In this document: positions 37,793 to 49,827 of the stretch, one piece after another
Numbering within the stretch: position 1 is the first letter of the stretch
Layout of the letters: each line of letters starts with the position of its first letter
Assembly: GCA_035235625.1 (NCBI GenBank)
Contig: CP141144.1
Location: 29,199,014-29,263,013, forward strand
From: Saururus chinensis
Lineage: Eukaryota > Streptophyta > Magnoliopsida > Piperales > Saururaceae
Reading direction: 5' to 3'
DNA: 64,000 nt
Notes under the pieces: generated by a model
What the model was told of the DNA's origin: nothing
What the model saw: only the letters and a program-made list of their open reading frames with translations
Database searches by the model: none
Program-made: the position numbers and the translations under genes

Positions 37793-37797
37793 CCTTC

Positions 37798-37906
37798 TTG
37801 CTTCTACAAGATTGTACAAGCAAGGAACTTCAAGAGCTCATGGCTGATTCGCCGAATCAGTCATGAACTCTTGAACTTCCTTTACTGTACAACCTCCTAG
37901 AAGGAG
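37798..37906. repeat. Foldback hairpin unit 1
   Basis: Two arms of about 54 bases meet at CTGATTCG-C-CGAATCAG (37844-37860) with almost no loop. Arm features are CTTCTACAAG...TTGTACA and AACTTCAAGAGCTCATGGCTGATTCG against its complement TGTACAACCTCCTAGAAGG. About 85 percent of the arm pairs by eye. Confidence 0.8.
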
Positions 37907-37929
37907 GAAGATGTTGAATAGTAGACATT

Positions 37930-38040
37930 CCTGCTTCTAGAAGGTTGTAGCATCACTGAAGCTCAAGAGATCATGACTGATTCACTAAATCAGCCATGAA
38001 CCCTTGAACTTCAACAATGCTACAACCTCCTAGCAAGAGG
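37930..38040. repeat. Foldback hairpin unit 2
   Basis: Left arm 37930-37982 (GCTTCTAGAAGGTTGTAGCA...GCTCAAGAGATCATGACTGATT), five-base loop, right arm 37988-38040 (AATCAGCCATGAACCC...CAATGCTACAACCTCC). It is homologous to unit 1 and shifted by about 132 bases. Size and pairing are compatible with a small-RNA precursor or a foldback repeat. Confidence 0.8.
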
Positions 38041-38069
38041 CATTTGTACTATTTAACATTGGGCACCTT

Positions 38070-38187
38070 CATGCTTCTAGGATGTTGTAGCATCAATGAA
38101 GCTCAAAAGATCATTGTTGAAGTTCAAGAGTTCCCAAATCAGCCATGAAACCCTTGAGCTTCATCAATGCTACAACCTAATAGAAAG
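38070..38187. repeat. Foldback hairpin unit 3 (with extra arm segment)
   Basis: The arms GTTGTAGCATCAATGAAGCTCAA and its near-complement TTGAGCTTCATCAATGCTACAAC pair over 23 bases with two mismatches. The middle holds an additional GTTGAAGTTCAAGAG piece that resembles the complement of a right arm, so the unit looks rearranged. The spacer TGTACTATTTAACATTG occurs both before and after it. Confidence 0.75.
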
Positions 38188-38599
38188 AGGAAGATGTACT
38201 ATTTAACATTGAGCACCACTGATAGCTATCTAATGATAGCTATGCTAAGGAGTGTTGACTCCTTATGTTTCCCCTCCTCCTTTCTCTTGCGAGCTTGGGA
38301 CCAGCAATGGCGGAGTTAAAAAAAAATTATTATGCACATAAAAAAAAAGACTAAGTGAACATACTTGATAGGCTGATAAAATGTGATAAGTAGACAAGTC
38401 AAAGTCAAACTATTAAATGTGATAAGCTAAATTTTAAAACAAATTCAATGATAATAAACACAAAGACCGATGCATAACATATGAGAAGTTATAAATATAC
38501 GAGGATTATAAGTCCCAAATACATCAATTTACTGGTGGTATATGGAAATATTCCCCAATTGCATCTCAAATACTATTACGAATAATTCTCATCCCTACA
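38188..38599. other. AT-rich stretch with short palindromes, no gene
   Basis: Contains TAAGGAGTGTTGACTCCTTA (8-base arms, 38246-38265) and a pair of ATAGCTAT palindromes just before it. The rest, to the left end of the Harbinger coding region, shows nothing further. No Harbinger left terminal repeat was found here. Confidence 0.4.
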
Positions 38600-39715
38600 T
38601 CATCCCTCACAATACAAGGGCCTTGAATTTCATCCACTTCTAATTATGGGAACAACTTTTTGTTCTCCCAACGGTGGAACATAGTGTCGATGAGGTCTGG
38701 ATCATTAGTAGCACCTTGTTTCTCTTTTATAAAGTTGTGTATTGCCATTGTAACTAAGATAATCTTAACTTGAGATTCAAAACAATATGGAGAGAACTTG
38801 ATCAATATCTTCCAACGTTCCTTCCAAACCCCAAATGTTCTCTGAATGATATTTCTAAGGCACGAATAAAGTTGACTAAACTTCTCCTTCCTGCCCCTAG
38901 GGCCACGTTGCCAGAATTCTAGAACATGGTATCAGGTTCCCTTATAAGGCCCAAGGTAACCAATCTTATTTGGGTAACCTGCATCAATGACATAATATTT
39001 CCCTTGTGGTGGCCTAGGAAACAAGGAGAGTTGATCTACTACAGCATGAGAAAAGACCCTAGAATCATGAGCTGAACCCTCCCAACCTGCCACTGCAAAT
39101 ACAAACCTCACACTAAAGTCACAAACGGCCATTATATTTTGAGTAACCTTTCTTGATCTCCCCCTATAAGCTTGTTGCTCTTCGATGGTACAACTGCTTC
39201 TACATGAGTAACGTCTATCGCTCCTATACAATTTCTAAACCGTGGATAGTACTTCCTCTTACTCCTAATATAGTTAGGTGTGTGATGTGGGTTAATAATT
39301 GGCTTGATCATCTCTACAGCCCATGTATACAATGCATCTAGTACTTTATTAAAGTGTCGGCACACAGTTTCTTATGAATGGGACATAAGATGACCTATAA
39401 CATAATGACCTTCTCTATGACCACAAATTTGTTGAAAATTCATCATTTGCTCCTCTACTGTAACATGTCTTGTGTCCTTGAACAATTGTTTCAACCTCAT
39501 TTCATAACACAACAACATTATTCATGCGACACATATTATGACAAATTTCTTTAGACGCATTCAACATGTCATATACTATGTTCTAACCCCTATCTCGATG
39601 CATGTGTACAACATTCCTTGGGGGGAATGCCGTTCTTAAATAATACATGATTGTCGCGTCTTCACTTGTGTCAAATACAAGCTCTTCCCAAGTGAATGAC
39701 ATAGTACCAATAATA
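38600..39715 (-). pseudogene. PIF/Harbinger transposase (DDE_4 nuclease), degenerate
   Basis: Minus-strand order: MSFTWEELVFDTSED start near 39705; SQETVCRHFNKVLDALY-like helix-turn-helix region near 39340-39370; FRNCIGAIDVTHVEAVVPS, holding the first catalytic Asp (GAIDGTH in the family); NIMAVCDFSVRFVFAVAGWEG then SAHDSRVF, holding the second Asp; YVIDAGYPNKIGYLGPYKGT; then the C-terminal LRNIIQRTFGVWKERWKIL with the catalytic Glu replaced (family NVIERTFG, here NIIQRTFG) and MAIHNFI. About 370 codons in family terms, with several in-frame stops and at least one frame change between 39130 and 39620. The loss of the Glu and the stops mean it is inactive. Confidence 0.85.
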
Positions 39716-40169
39716 ATTTCTAATAAAATTTATATTACACTCTAAAATGTACAGATAATAAGGTAGTATTACAAATCATGGTATATGTAAGCCATCATCA
39801 AACAAACAAACATAAATGATAAAAACACACAAACCCATGCATAACAAATAAACCAAAATGTTTAATTATGTGGTAAGCCATCATAAATCAAACAAACATA
39901 AATGATAATAAACACACAAACCCTTGTATAACAAACAAACAAACATGTTCCATTGTTAAATAGGTCCCAATCCAACTTAATTATGTGGTAAGAAATCATA
40001 AATCAAACAAACAGAATTGATAAACAAACAGACCTATGCATAAAACATAAGCATGAAGTTTAGAGTATTACATAAACTCCTTAATTGCCTAAACAATACT
40101 GTTGCAGATAATCCTATTAGAAATGAAGGAACTATAGGGAAAGATAACTAATCTGAATTTGAAGCATGG

Positions 40170-41335
40170 AAAACATCACACAACCAATTGATCCTCAACC
40201 CTGGAGCATTACCCAATGCCAACCAAATGCACCTAAACTTTGTCTTCATAAACTTGGAGAGTGTGATGGTGAAAATGTGGTCGTCTTCTCAGTACTCAGG
40301 CATTGCCATCATCAAGTCAATTACCATCTTATACTGTTCCACTTCATATTGGTCCTTATTTGCATGGGAGCTTTCTCGGGCAATTTCATTCCGATCAGAC
40401 ATGGCAAAAGCATTGGACTCACCAATTGATGTAGAAGTGCTTCGAGACTTCCGCTTGCGAGGTGGCCATTCATTTTCACTTTGTGGTGGTGAAGGCATGG
40501 AAGTCCCAGTAGGCAGTGAAGTAGGGCTACCACTTGGTGTGTGAGCACTACCAGCTTGACTTGTACCACCCTACATTCTAGGGATGTAGTTAGGCAATTG
40601 GACGCCATCATCATCCTCATCTCTCAAGCTATCAATGAATGCACCAGCATGTCTCACTGTGTGTTCTTCCCAATCCATACATGTCTCGTCAGACTCTCAT
40701 CACCATGCTCATCACTACTCTCATCAACTAGGATATATGCTGAGGCAGATGCTGGGACTAGGGCTGAGGCTGAAGCTGTGGATGAGGGACGAGGTTTTTC
40801 TCCTAAATGGAAGTAACTTGCATGGCTACCTGTTATATGGGCCCAGCCATATACAGTGTATAAATTACCCTCTGACTCCTCATCATACCCCCACTTCATG
40901 AGACGACTAACATACTTATGCTTCTATATCTCATATCACATCAATACACAAATTATCATTTCATAGTTGATCCAATATTTAAATATTACTTACCATTAAG
41001 AAAATGCTTCATGCATCTTTAGAAAGGATGAATGTGTTTGTATGCTCATTCCACCCAATGCCAGTCATCTCCCTTAAAGCCCCCCAAGCTTAATAGAATC
41101 TTCTTCCAGAATCATAGTGATTTTTTAGCATGTCCTTATCCAAATCAATGTGATGCTCATTCTTGAACATGTCAATTACTAAATTCCAACACTCAAGATC
41201 AAGGCTTCTCCCTTTCCTATGGCCCTTATTAATTGCATGGGCCATATAAGATAAGAATGCATAATGAACTGGCTTGTCCCATTTAACATTTTTTGCTTAC
41301 CTTTTGCTTCCCTCAACAGGATTGTGGGGACACAT
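40170..41335 (-). pseudogene. Harbinger Myb/SANT-like accessory gene, degenerate
   Basis: A minus-strand stretch near 41335-41000 reads KWDKPVHYAFLSYMAHAINK, GRSLDLECWNLVIDMFKNEH, DLDKDMLKNHYDSGRRFY and WGALREMTGIGWNEHTNTF, a Myb_DNA-bind_3 (trihelix-like) domain. GTAAGT near 41000 could be a donor, followed by a second exon (about 40900-40180) with MKWGYDEESEGNLYTVYGWA and a basic PPRKRKSRSTSTS segment. In plant PIF/Pong elements this protein pairs with the transposase for terminal-repeat binding and nuclear import. Frame changes and stops are present. Several overlapping frames on both strands here are shadows. Confidence 0.75.
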
Positions 41336-42099
41336 ATTAGGTGGACCAAGGTAATATGCCATTGCAAGCTAAGAGAAGTTTTGGCAATGTGAAAACGGTA
41401 AGCTTTTACAAAATTTACAAAATACAAACAAACATATGGATCTTGAAATGCATGATCAAACAAATAAACTTCTGAGAAATGTGGATTGAATGTAATTCAT
41501 CGGAAAGAAAAATGTAAAGACTAATCGAGCTATCAATCAGAATTCCAACACAATTTGTAACAATAAAGTCAATCAAAACATGTGTGCAATCATGCAAATG
41601 AATATAAAAGGGGAAATCATCTTCTGTTTAGCTATATCCGAAAAATGAAGACTAGCATATGTGACTAAAACACTATTGTCACAAGGAAAATGAAGACTAG
41701 CATATGAACTTCACAATATTACGGGAACACAAATTGTGCACGTGACATTAACAAGTAATTATACAAGTCTGATTATCAGGCAACCAAGTAACTAATCACG
41801 CAAGTGAATAATCATAGTCTCCTCTACTCACTTTAGAATAATATAAATTATGATTATCAGACCATCAAAAATATGTGGTAATCCATCATCAAACACACTA
41901 AAATGTAGATGATAATAATGAGATATCATGTTAAATTTTTGACATGAATTAGGCAACCGAAAATATGTGCTAAGCCATAATCAACAAACAAGCAAAAATA
42001 TGTGCAAATTCATGATATTGAATGAAATTTGAATTGAGTAATCTATTCATTTTTGTAAATGATAATAATGCATATACATGATTTCGTATGAAATGCTCA

Positions 42100-42560
42100 G
42101 ATAGTGAAGCTTACGAAAGAATCCAGAAAGAAAATGAAACAACATATCGACAATCAAACAATCAGTGCAACAACAAGTAGTACAATTCATGAACCCAACA
42201 TAGATCTCATTTGGAATGATAAGGAAATCAAGCAAAAAGAACCTAGACAGAAAAGGAAACAGCCCAATAATCTGAAATGCGAGCATGTGGTAGATCAAAT
42301 ATTCAATACAATGGTAGACCGGCAATCAAACAAGTAGTACAACGAAAGTTCAAATTTCACGAACCCAACTCACATATCTCGCCGACATCTATCAAAAATC
42401 AAGTTTGGCAAAGAAAAAAATAATTATTAAAACCAGATAGAAAAGGAAACAACCCAATACAAATACATGCAAGCCAACTTTGACATAGGATCACATATGC
42501 AAGACATCATCAGATCGACAATCAAACAAGTAGTGCAACAGCAGATCACCATTACTTTAC
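42100..42560. repeat. Subterminal repeats of about 180 bases in the Harbinger element
   Basis: GACAATCAAACAA(G)TAGTGCAAC-like segments recur near 42147, 42320 and 42512, each with GAACCCAAC or AGAAAAGGAAACA(G/A)CCCAAT partners. About three imperfect copies. Confidence 0.55.
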
Positions 42561-42639
42561 AGGGTGCCAACAAAGAATCTCCTTTTGTTGTTGCTGACAA
42601 ATTAATAAGATAGAGGGCGATCTGCATACGATAATGTGA

Positions 42640-42932
42640 CTGGAGGACAGAAGGGGCTCTGCGATTGAAGGATTTGTGATTAGAGGGAGGGAGGGTGGGT
42701 CGGGGGACTGCCTGCGGCTAGATTAGGGCAAAAATATGGGGGTGGGGTGAGAGACAAGGGAGAGAGGAGAGTTAGGGGCAGTTTGGTCATGGTCAGATGG
42801 AGGGATGACTGAGGGAGGGAGGTCGAAGGGATGGAGGGAGGGTCGGAGGACTACTTGTGCCGGGATTAGGGCAAAGAGATGGGGGTGGGGGTGAGAGACA
42901 AGGGAAAGTGCAGAGTTGGGGGCAGTTTGGTC
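42640..42932. repeat. G-rich tandem duplication, about 144-base period
   Basis: Two copies of a unit with GATTAGGGCAAA, ATGGGGGTGGG, GAGAGACAAGGG and GGGGCAGTTTGGTCA. Runs of three to five G on the plus strand make G-quadruplex formation possible. Confidence 0.7.
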
Positions 42933-43159
42933 ACCAGTGTGACCAACATAATTTCCACCTCCCGTAGAAATCAATTTCTACGAGAGGAGAGTTCTAGTAG
43001 AAAGGAAAAACAGCCTTTCTTGGGTGGGAAATGGCTTTTTAACAAGATTTTAATTTTTTCTTGAAATCGCCCTTCTATACGGTTTTCGTCTGGGAAAGCA
43101 ATTTTCGCCCAAAACAAATCGCTTTGTGGGGGTGGAAATCACCTCCCAAACGGGCCCCA

Positions 43160-43744
43160 AGAATTCATTTGAGGAAATGAAGATAAGAAGGATTAATACT
43201 AAAATCGAAAGATTATAGGTGATTAGGGCAAGAAAATACACCTTAATCTGGTTTTCCTCTTTGGAAAATAGGGGTAGAGCACCTCCTTCTCTCTTGCATA
43301 GTTCTTCCCCAAATGGGCAAATGATAGAGGTTTTCCTTAAATAGTAAGGTCTTGGGCTATGTTTACAATATGTTGGGCTCTAAAATAGGTTAAAATACCA
43401 TATGTGGCTAATTAAGGTTATTTTTGGGCTGAAAACAAATTTAATCATTCGAATACCCACTAAAACAAATTAATAAATGTTTAGAGAGTTAAGTGGGTCA
43501 CACGCTGTCCAAGGTGGATGTGGGGCCCACAGTGGGGTGATCAAGAAAAAATACAATAAAATCCATAAAAATTAGATAAATCAAGTTTGACACTAAAACT
43601 TATAAAAATTAGAATTAAATCTTATTTAAGCTATAAATACTAACCCTTAACCACAAAAATTAAGTCAAACTAGCAAACAAGTAAAACTATACAAATTCAC
43701 ATAATTAAAAAGGAAATTAAACTAGGTTAAAGTTAGAAATCTTA
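43160..43744 (-). repeat. Tekay-like LTR fragment
   Basis: Aligns closely to the 5' portion of the minus-strand LTR at about 24880-25437: shared AGATAAGAAGGATTA, GGGGTAGAGCACCTC, CCCCAAATGGGCAA and AAATTAAACTAGGTTAAAG. It starts right at the Harbinger end. Only about 580 bases remain. Confidence 0.75.
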
Positions 43745-43777
43745 TGGGATGATTCTCCACATGGTGGTGCAACATCT

Positions 43778-43990
43778 TCAGGAGCTAATTGGGGAACAAG
43801 GTGTAGGAGGAGTTGATCTGCCTAAATTGAGTAGATATCTATTATATTTGTGACCTACTCCATTCATGGGAGGTTGGTTTTGCCTCCAAGAGAAATTTGG
43901 ATGATTTTGCAAATTTTGATTATATGTCTCAGAGAAAGAGAAAGGACTGTTAAATGGCTTCTCAAATTTGTTTAGTACATTATCTTGCAT
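43778..43990 (-). pseudogene. Athila-like gag fragment
   Basis: Minus-strand text NLQNHPNFSWRQNQPPMN matches the Athila gag block YNPGWRNHPNFSW. The same block in the element at 48392-55637 reads YNPRWRNHPNFSWQTQ. Short scrap. Confidence 0.65.
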
Positions 43991-44830
43991 AATTTTTTTT
44001 GTTGCTTCTTGCTTTGATCTTCTGAATTGGAATTGAATTATGTGGCTCTCAAATTGTATTATGAATGATTTTGGAGGATGGGATCAAATGAATCCTCCTG
44101 GTTCGTCCTTCTCCTTTCTCCTCTAAGTTCATATATTCTCTACTCTTCTGGATTTATAAATTATGCGCAGCAGCATCAATCCTTGTTTAAGCTTCAATTT
44201 CGACCATAATCGAGCTACTTTATGTTATTTGGTCATTCTTTTTTATTCTTCTTTTTTGTTGCCCAATTCATTCATTTCTTTTCTTTAACCTGATTCGAAC
44301 TTAGCTTTGTTTTCTACAAATTTCTGCTTCTAGACGCGACTAAAGTCTCCTTTCCTTTATTGGCTTCAATGGCTGCTTTGTTCATTGTCTTTCCTAGTTT
44401 CTTTCTTTAGACAAGAGTATGTATCTACCAGTCAAATCCTCATTCACCAATCTGGTTCTATCCTTTTGCCATTTCCTTTTCATGCTTTCCTTCATTAGAA
44501 ATTGCCATGTCATTAAAATAAAGCCTTGCTTTCCTAGGTAGATTAAATCAAATCCCCTCTACTAATCAGGTTTTTATCTATTCCTTCACTAAGACATTTT
44601 CCCTATCAAGTTGTGGATCCCACTTCATTGCCATATACACAAGCATTGCCTTTAAATATTTTCTTTACTCATCACATTGAAAACTCCTTAAGGTCTTTAT
44701 ATACATCATAAGGGCCTCTTCCCACTTAGACTAGGGAGAGAGAATTCACATAGAAATCCATCTTCATTACTTTAAAATAACATGTCCATGGATTAAGCTC
44801 ATCAAAACCTATATAACACAAAACCCTAAT
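43991..44830. other. Unassigned AT-rich stretch
   Basis: No recognisable frame. It ends with the CTAAT target duplication (44826-44830) of the following solo LTR. It may be the flank of the gag scrap above or host intergenic DNA. Confidence 0.4.
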
Positions 44831-47800
44831 TGTAACGCCCGAGATTTTTCATACAATTTTCTTAAAATTCATGATTTTTTTTATATAACAACTATAAATC
44901 GGAGGAAAAATGACGAAATAAAAACCTGATAAAACAGTTTATAATTTAAAACATTAAATATCAATTTTCCATCTAAATATCTCCATCATACGGTTAAACA
45001 TCGTACGACCAAAGCAAATATCCTCAGGCGCTACTCAAAAACAAATGTTTGGCTAAATTACCATGATCATGGATTTTTAAATACAAATAACTCCCAGGCG
45101 TCCCTGAGTACAAGTCCCATAAACAGTCTACTAACTGATCCAAATGAAAAGTCTAGAAGATATAAATACTTAAATCTCATCTCACCCAATACATCAAATC
45201 ATGACACCAACTATACTCTCATTGAGTCAAATATACCTGAATCAAAAGGAGAAATAATCCACTGCAGAATCGAGCATCCATCTCCAAAAGCTCTCCAACA
45301 GAACTTGCAAAAGCCTCCTGAACGACGAGGCTAAAAAAGTAGGGTAAGTATTTTCATACTCAGTAGGAAAATACCCAGCAGGGGAAACCTAAACATTGAA
45401 CTCGGTAAGTTCATAAATACATGCATTCATGCAACTCAAACATGAAGAAGTCAACATAACATAATCATATACATCTGCATATAAAATGCAAAACATGTCA
45501 ATGAAAGCAAACTTACACAAACACCCTTAACCAAGGGTCTTACAACTACTCATACCATTGTACGCATGCTCAACACCTTACACATACTAGTACGACCATA
45601 CTCGTACAATCTTACACTTACAGTCCTCTCAGAATCATATACCTACAATCATACTCAAAAACTTACACTTACAACATACACATACTCGTACGACCTTATT
45701 TGTACGAACTTACCTATATGACCTTAATTGTACAATCTTACTCTTACACATAAATGTACTCTTACATCTTCCATAGAAGCTTACACTTACTCTGGATCTT
45801 ACACGTACAACTTACTCAGAATCTGAAACATACAACATATTCTTACCATCGTACACATACTACCGACAACTGAAGCTCATTACAATTAATAAGCTCCTAA
45901 GTTGGAAAAGGAAGAGAATGCCACTGGGGCGTCACCTTAACCTTCGGGGAGCAACTAGACGTCATGGACTTTTTCGAAGGTAAGGCACACCTATGCTCAT
46001 GGGGCACATGATCAAATAGGTAAGAGTAGGTCCATGATACCACTTTCCTGAGCGCGCAAATACCCACTCTCTGGGGCCATACAATGCCAACAAGGGCCAT
46101 ACAGTGCCAACTAAGGGCGGAAAATGTACAGTGCCACTCTAGGGCAATAATCTTACAATGCCACTCTTGGGCAGAACATACAGTGTCATCTATAGGCAGA
46201 AACAAACAGAGCCCATGAAGGGCGGAAACTTACAAATCTCTCAATAGAGCATCAAACTTATAGGCTTAATACAACACACAAACCAAATCAAAACATACAT
46301 CGCTCTCAATAGAGTATCAGACGTCCGGTGCACTATATAGCACACAGACAACATCTCTTAGGAATAACCACCATGGCAAGACACAAGAAATGCTCAGCCG
46401 ATTCATTATTGGCTAGCTCAAACACGGAACTTAATCCGTCGACCTTAGATCTCAAACTCACAATGCTATTATTAACTTTCTCATAATTTAAGTTTGAATT
46501 AAGTATATTATGCGGTACAATTATGCCACACAAACTCAGTCCTCGACTGATCAAACCAAAACTGAGCCCTACTCGAAACCCTAGTTCGTCGGGACAACAA
46601 ACTTCACTTACCCGTCTAAGTCACAACATAGCTCACTATACACAAATCCTTACATAATCATACATCCTCTGTCATCCACCTTACATGGTCAAAACATCTT
46701 ACTTACATCGTCAAACTGACCTCCTCAAAGCAGATCCTCATTATCCCCCCTTACTTACACCTCACTCATTATGCTTACTTTTCACTTTATAATTTGTATG
46801 TTATGCTTGTACAATTATGTACACTCTTACCGTCTAACAAATCCACATAAGGCTTCAAGCCTAAGTTCTCTTACTTACAGAAACCAACCCCTGACTTTGC
46901 TCCACACCAAACCAATCCAATCTGCTCCATTCTTCGTCTGTCATACTTATGTTTGTCATCTTCTATCACACGCTTACCCATCCACATCGGACTCCATACC
47001 AAAAACCCATACCACTTCTTATCATCCATCACCCATACCTCTGCCCATGCACACAGTCCACATACATAACTTACTCAAAATCACTAGCCATCACTAGCAT
47101 GTCCATAATACGCATCCGTAGCGTACTAACCTAATCGCTAGCCAATACTAGCGCATACATATTCCACATCTATAAAACATACGTACAACTTATACATATC
47201 AATCATACTTAGCACACGTATTACACATACATCAACTGTACTTATAGCTCATATGCATGCCATATGTATCTAAACATACCATATAATCATGCTTATATGC
47301 ACATCATGCAATTCTTAGCATGCTACTACTCATTCAAGCATGCTATCATGAAATTACGAGTTCAAAGCTCCCCTACCTTGTAATCATGACGTTTGATGGC
47401 GAGCACACGATGGTGGCGGCGTCGGTGGCGGAGTTGGCGGTCAAAACCATTGCCTAGCTGAGAGAGTTGTTGTCCCGAGGTTTAAGAAAACGCCAGAACT
47501 ACACACGGCCAAATAGGGTGTCAAAGTCAACACAATAAAATTTGCGATCCACAGCGGCACACTAAGGGCACCTGGGAGAAAGATCGTGCCAACGAGTGGC
47601 AGGTGCGACTGAAAGGCAGAGTGTACTCACTAAAATTTGACCGACAGTTGAACAATACCCAATGAGTCACAAAACATCGAAATTGGCTGTGGATAGCACC
47701 AACGACGTCAATTTCATGTTTACAAGGGCCCACCTATGGGTGGAGGGCGTAGGGTGACACTAAAGGACGGAGGAGATGTGATGGAGGATGGTAAGAGAGC

Positions 47801-48391
47801 AAAACATGGCACTCTCTATTGCACGGTCAAACACATAATTGGCAGAGGGGATATATGACTCACGTCGAAAAAAAGAGGGGCGGTGCCGCACTAGGGCGGC
47901 CAACCATCTCCAGGCTGAGACACGCCACACTAAGGTGGTCCAAAGGGTGTTCGGCATCTAACGACGCTTGATGGCCAAAAACGGGTGGAAACCCTGGGGC
48001 ATGAAGGAGCAGGGGTTACTAGCCGGCTCCATCATGGCCCTAGCGGCCAGGACGAGTTATCTCCGGCCAGAGGTGACGGCCAAAGTCAACGACAACATGC
48101 CGAACAGACAGCACAGTGAGGAACAAAGACTCTATTTTTCCAAGTGAGAGCACCCGAGCACGGGATGCGGATCTAGTTTCAATGAAGTGGAGTAAACAGA
48201 GACTCAACAAGGCCCGGCGGGGTGGCCCACTAGCAATACTGGGCCGAGGCAAAGCCGGACAAAGGTCCACATGGCCATGTCCGACATCCCACTGGCAGTG
48301 GCAGTCACAACATCCAAAACGGACGTAGACCAAAAATAGGAGCTGACTGGAGGGGAAAATAAGGCCGGGGAGGGAAGGTGGCTGGAGCAGG

Positions 48392-49810
48392 TGATCGTTT
48401 ATAATTAAACCCTTTGCAAGTGTACAAGGTAATTGTACTAGGATAAGTATTTAAGGGTTGTCGAACCTCAGGGATGGATGGATTATCACTAAATCTAAAG
48501 AGGAATTTGTTGATTACAAACTAAAACAACTTAAACTTAGATTAAGCAAAAGAAAGGAATCAACTAGTTTAAAAATAAGAGATTAATATGATGGAATTTA
48601 CTTAGGAAATTGAATCCACTATAGAACCATAACAATTCCTTAACTTTTAACCTAAATCTAATGTGAATATGAACAAGTATTCTCAGCTACAAGCTAGAAT
48701 TACTTCAAAAAGAATCATTAATTAACTTCCATGGCATGAACTATCTTCGACAATAGCACGGATCATCTACACTAAACTAGCTATAGGCATGACCCGTCTA
48801 ATCTTAGTATAACTCATCCAAGTCATTAATTATCTGAACATTAAAACTATTGTATGACCATCTCATCTAAATCACAGAAATTAGAATCGATGCAAATATC
48901 AAAACCATATCAATCTATCATCTACAAGACAATAAATCAACATAGACTTGAATAAACATTAAAAGCTCTTCCATTAAAAAGGAATTCCATATCATACAAT
49001 TGTCATCATTCACAACTTAGATCTAAATTAAAAAGAAAAGAAACTGAAACTTATCTATAGCTTCATTAACTCCTAAGTAAAAGAAAAGTCTAGCCTTCCA
49101 TTGTAGAAGAAAGCACTTGAATCTCCATTGAAAGCTTTGAGTTCTTCTCCATCTTCTTCTTCCTTTTTCTCTTCATAAGATCTACTAGAATCCCCCCAAT
49201 TTTAAGCCAAATATGTCTTTTTATAGGCATAAGTTCCGTAGGAAGAAGTCCAATATGAAAAGAATTAGAATTTGGGTCAAACTAGGAAACTGCACGTTAT
49301 CCCGATCGATCGCCCTGCATGCCCGTTCGATAGCCTATACTGTATTTTCGTCTGAATTCACATTATCCTGATCGATCAGTAAGTGACCCCATTCGATCGG
49401 CTACAGTGTTTCTGCAATCTGGACAGTTCATATTTTGTTCATTAAGCTTTCCTTCGTGTCCATATTAATTTCTAACTTGCTTATAACTCTGAAAAGTTGT
49501 CCAAATCACTTTAAAGCATGTGAAGACTATTTTTAATCATTTCAAACATCGTCCAAGTACTTCAATAAGCGCACTTTTCCTACAAAACATAAAATATCAT
49601 ACTTTAGACATGTAGAAAGTAACTAAAATTTCATCTTGATTTAAATACATGTCTAAACAACTAATAACTACAAAATCATTAATAATTAAACTAAAATACT
49701 AATATCTATCTTAATCTAAATAAACTATAATTAACTCTAAATTAACCTAATCTATACTAGCAAATAAGGTAAAAAGGCATATAAAATAGATATAGATTTC
49801 ATACTTATCA
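48392..49810 (-). repeat. 3' LTR of the Athila-like element
   Basis: In minus orientation TGATAAGTATGAAATC ... ATAAACGATCA, 1419 bases, with a TATAAAAA box at 49218-49225 (minus). Nearly identical to 54218-55637 except for a variable box at 49262-49391. Confidence 0.92.
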
Positions 49811-49827
49811 AATACCCCCAAACCTAT
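49811..49827 (-). other. Polypurine tract
   Basis: Minus strand ATAGGTTTGGGGGTATT, immediately before the TGATAAG start of the 3' LTR. Confidence 0.75.

Larger units (their letters stand above)
38600..43158 (-). mobile_element. PIF/Harbinger DNA transposon, two genes, decayed
   Basis: A minus-strand transposase (38600-39715) and Myb/SANT-like gene (40170-41335) give the two-gene layout of plant PIF/Pong elements. The right end CCAAACGGGCCCC (about 43146-43158) is the complement of the GGGCCCGTTTGG terminal repeat of this superfamily. The matching left end was not found, so the element is truncated or rearranged there. Subterminal repeats lie at 42100-42560 and 42640-42932. Confidence 0.75.

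Noticed and set aside
37798-38187. CRISPR-like array
   Set aside because: Three spaced repeats, but each is a self-complementary unit of over 100 bases in a plant nuclear context, not short repeats with unique spacers.
40166-40901. Plus-strand frames opposite the Harbinger accessory gene
   Set aside because: Shadows of the minus-strand Myb/SANT-like gene and its basic or Ser-rich tail.
47527-48333. GC-rich open frames that look like a gene island
   Set aside because: They lie inside the 4.6 kb solo LTR, show no protein similarity and occur on both strands; high GC alone lengthens random frames.
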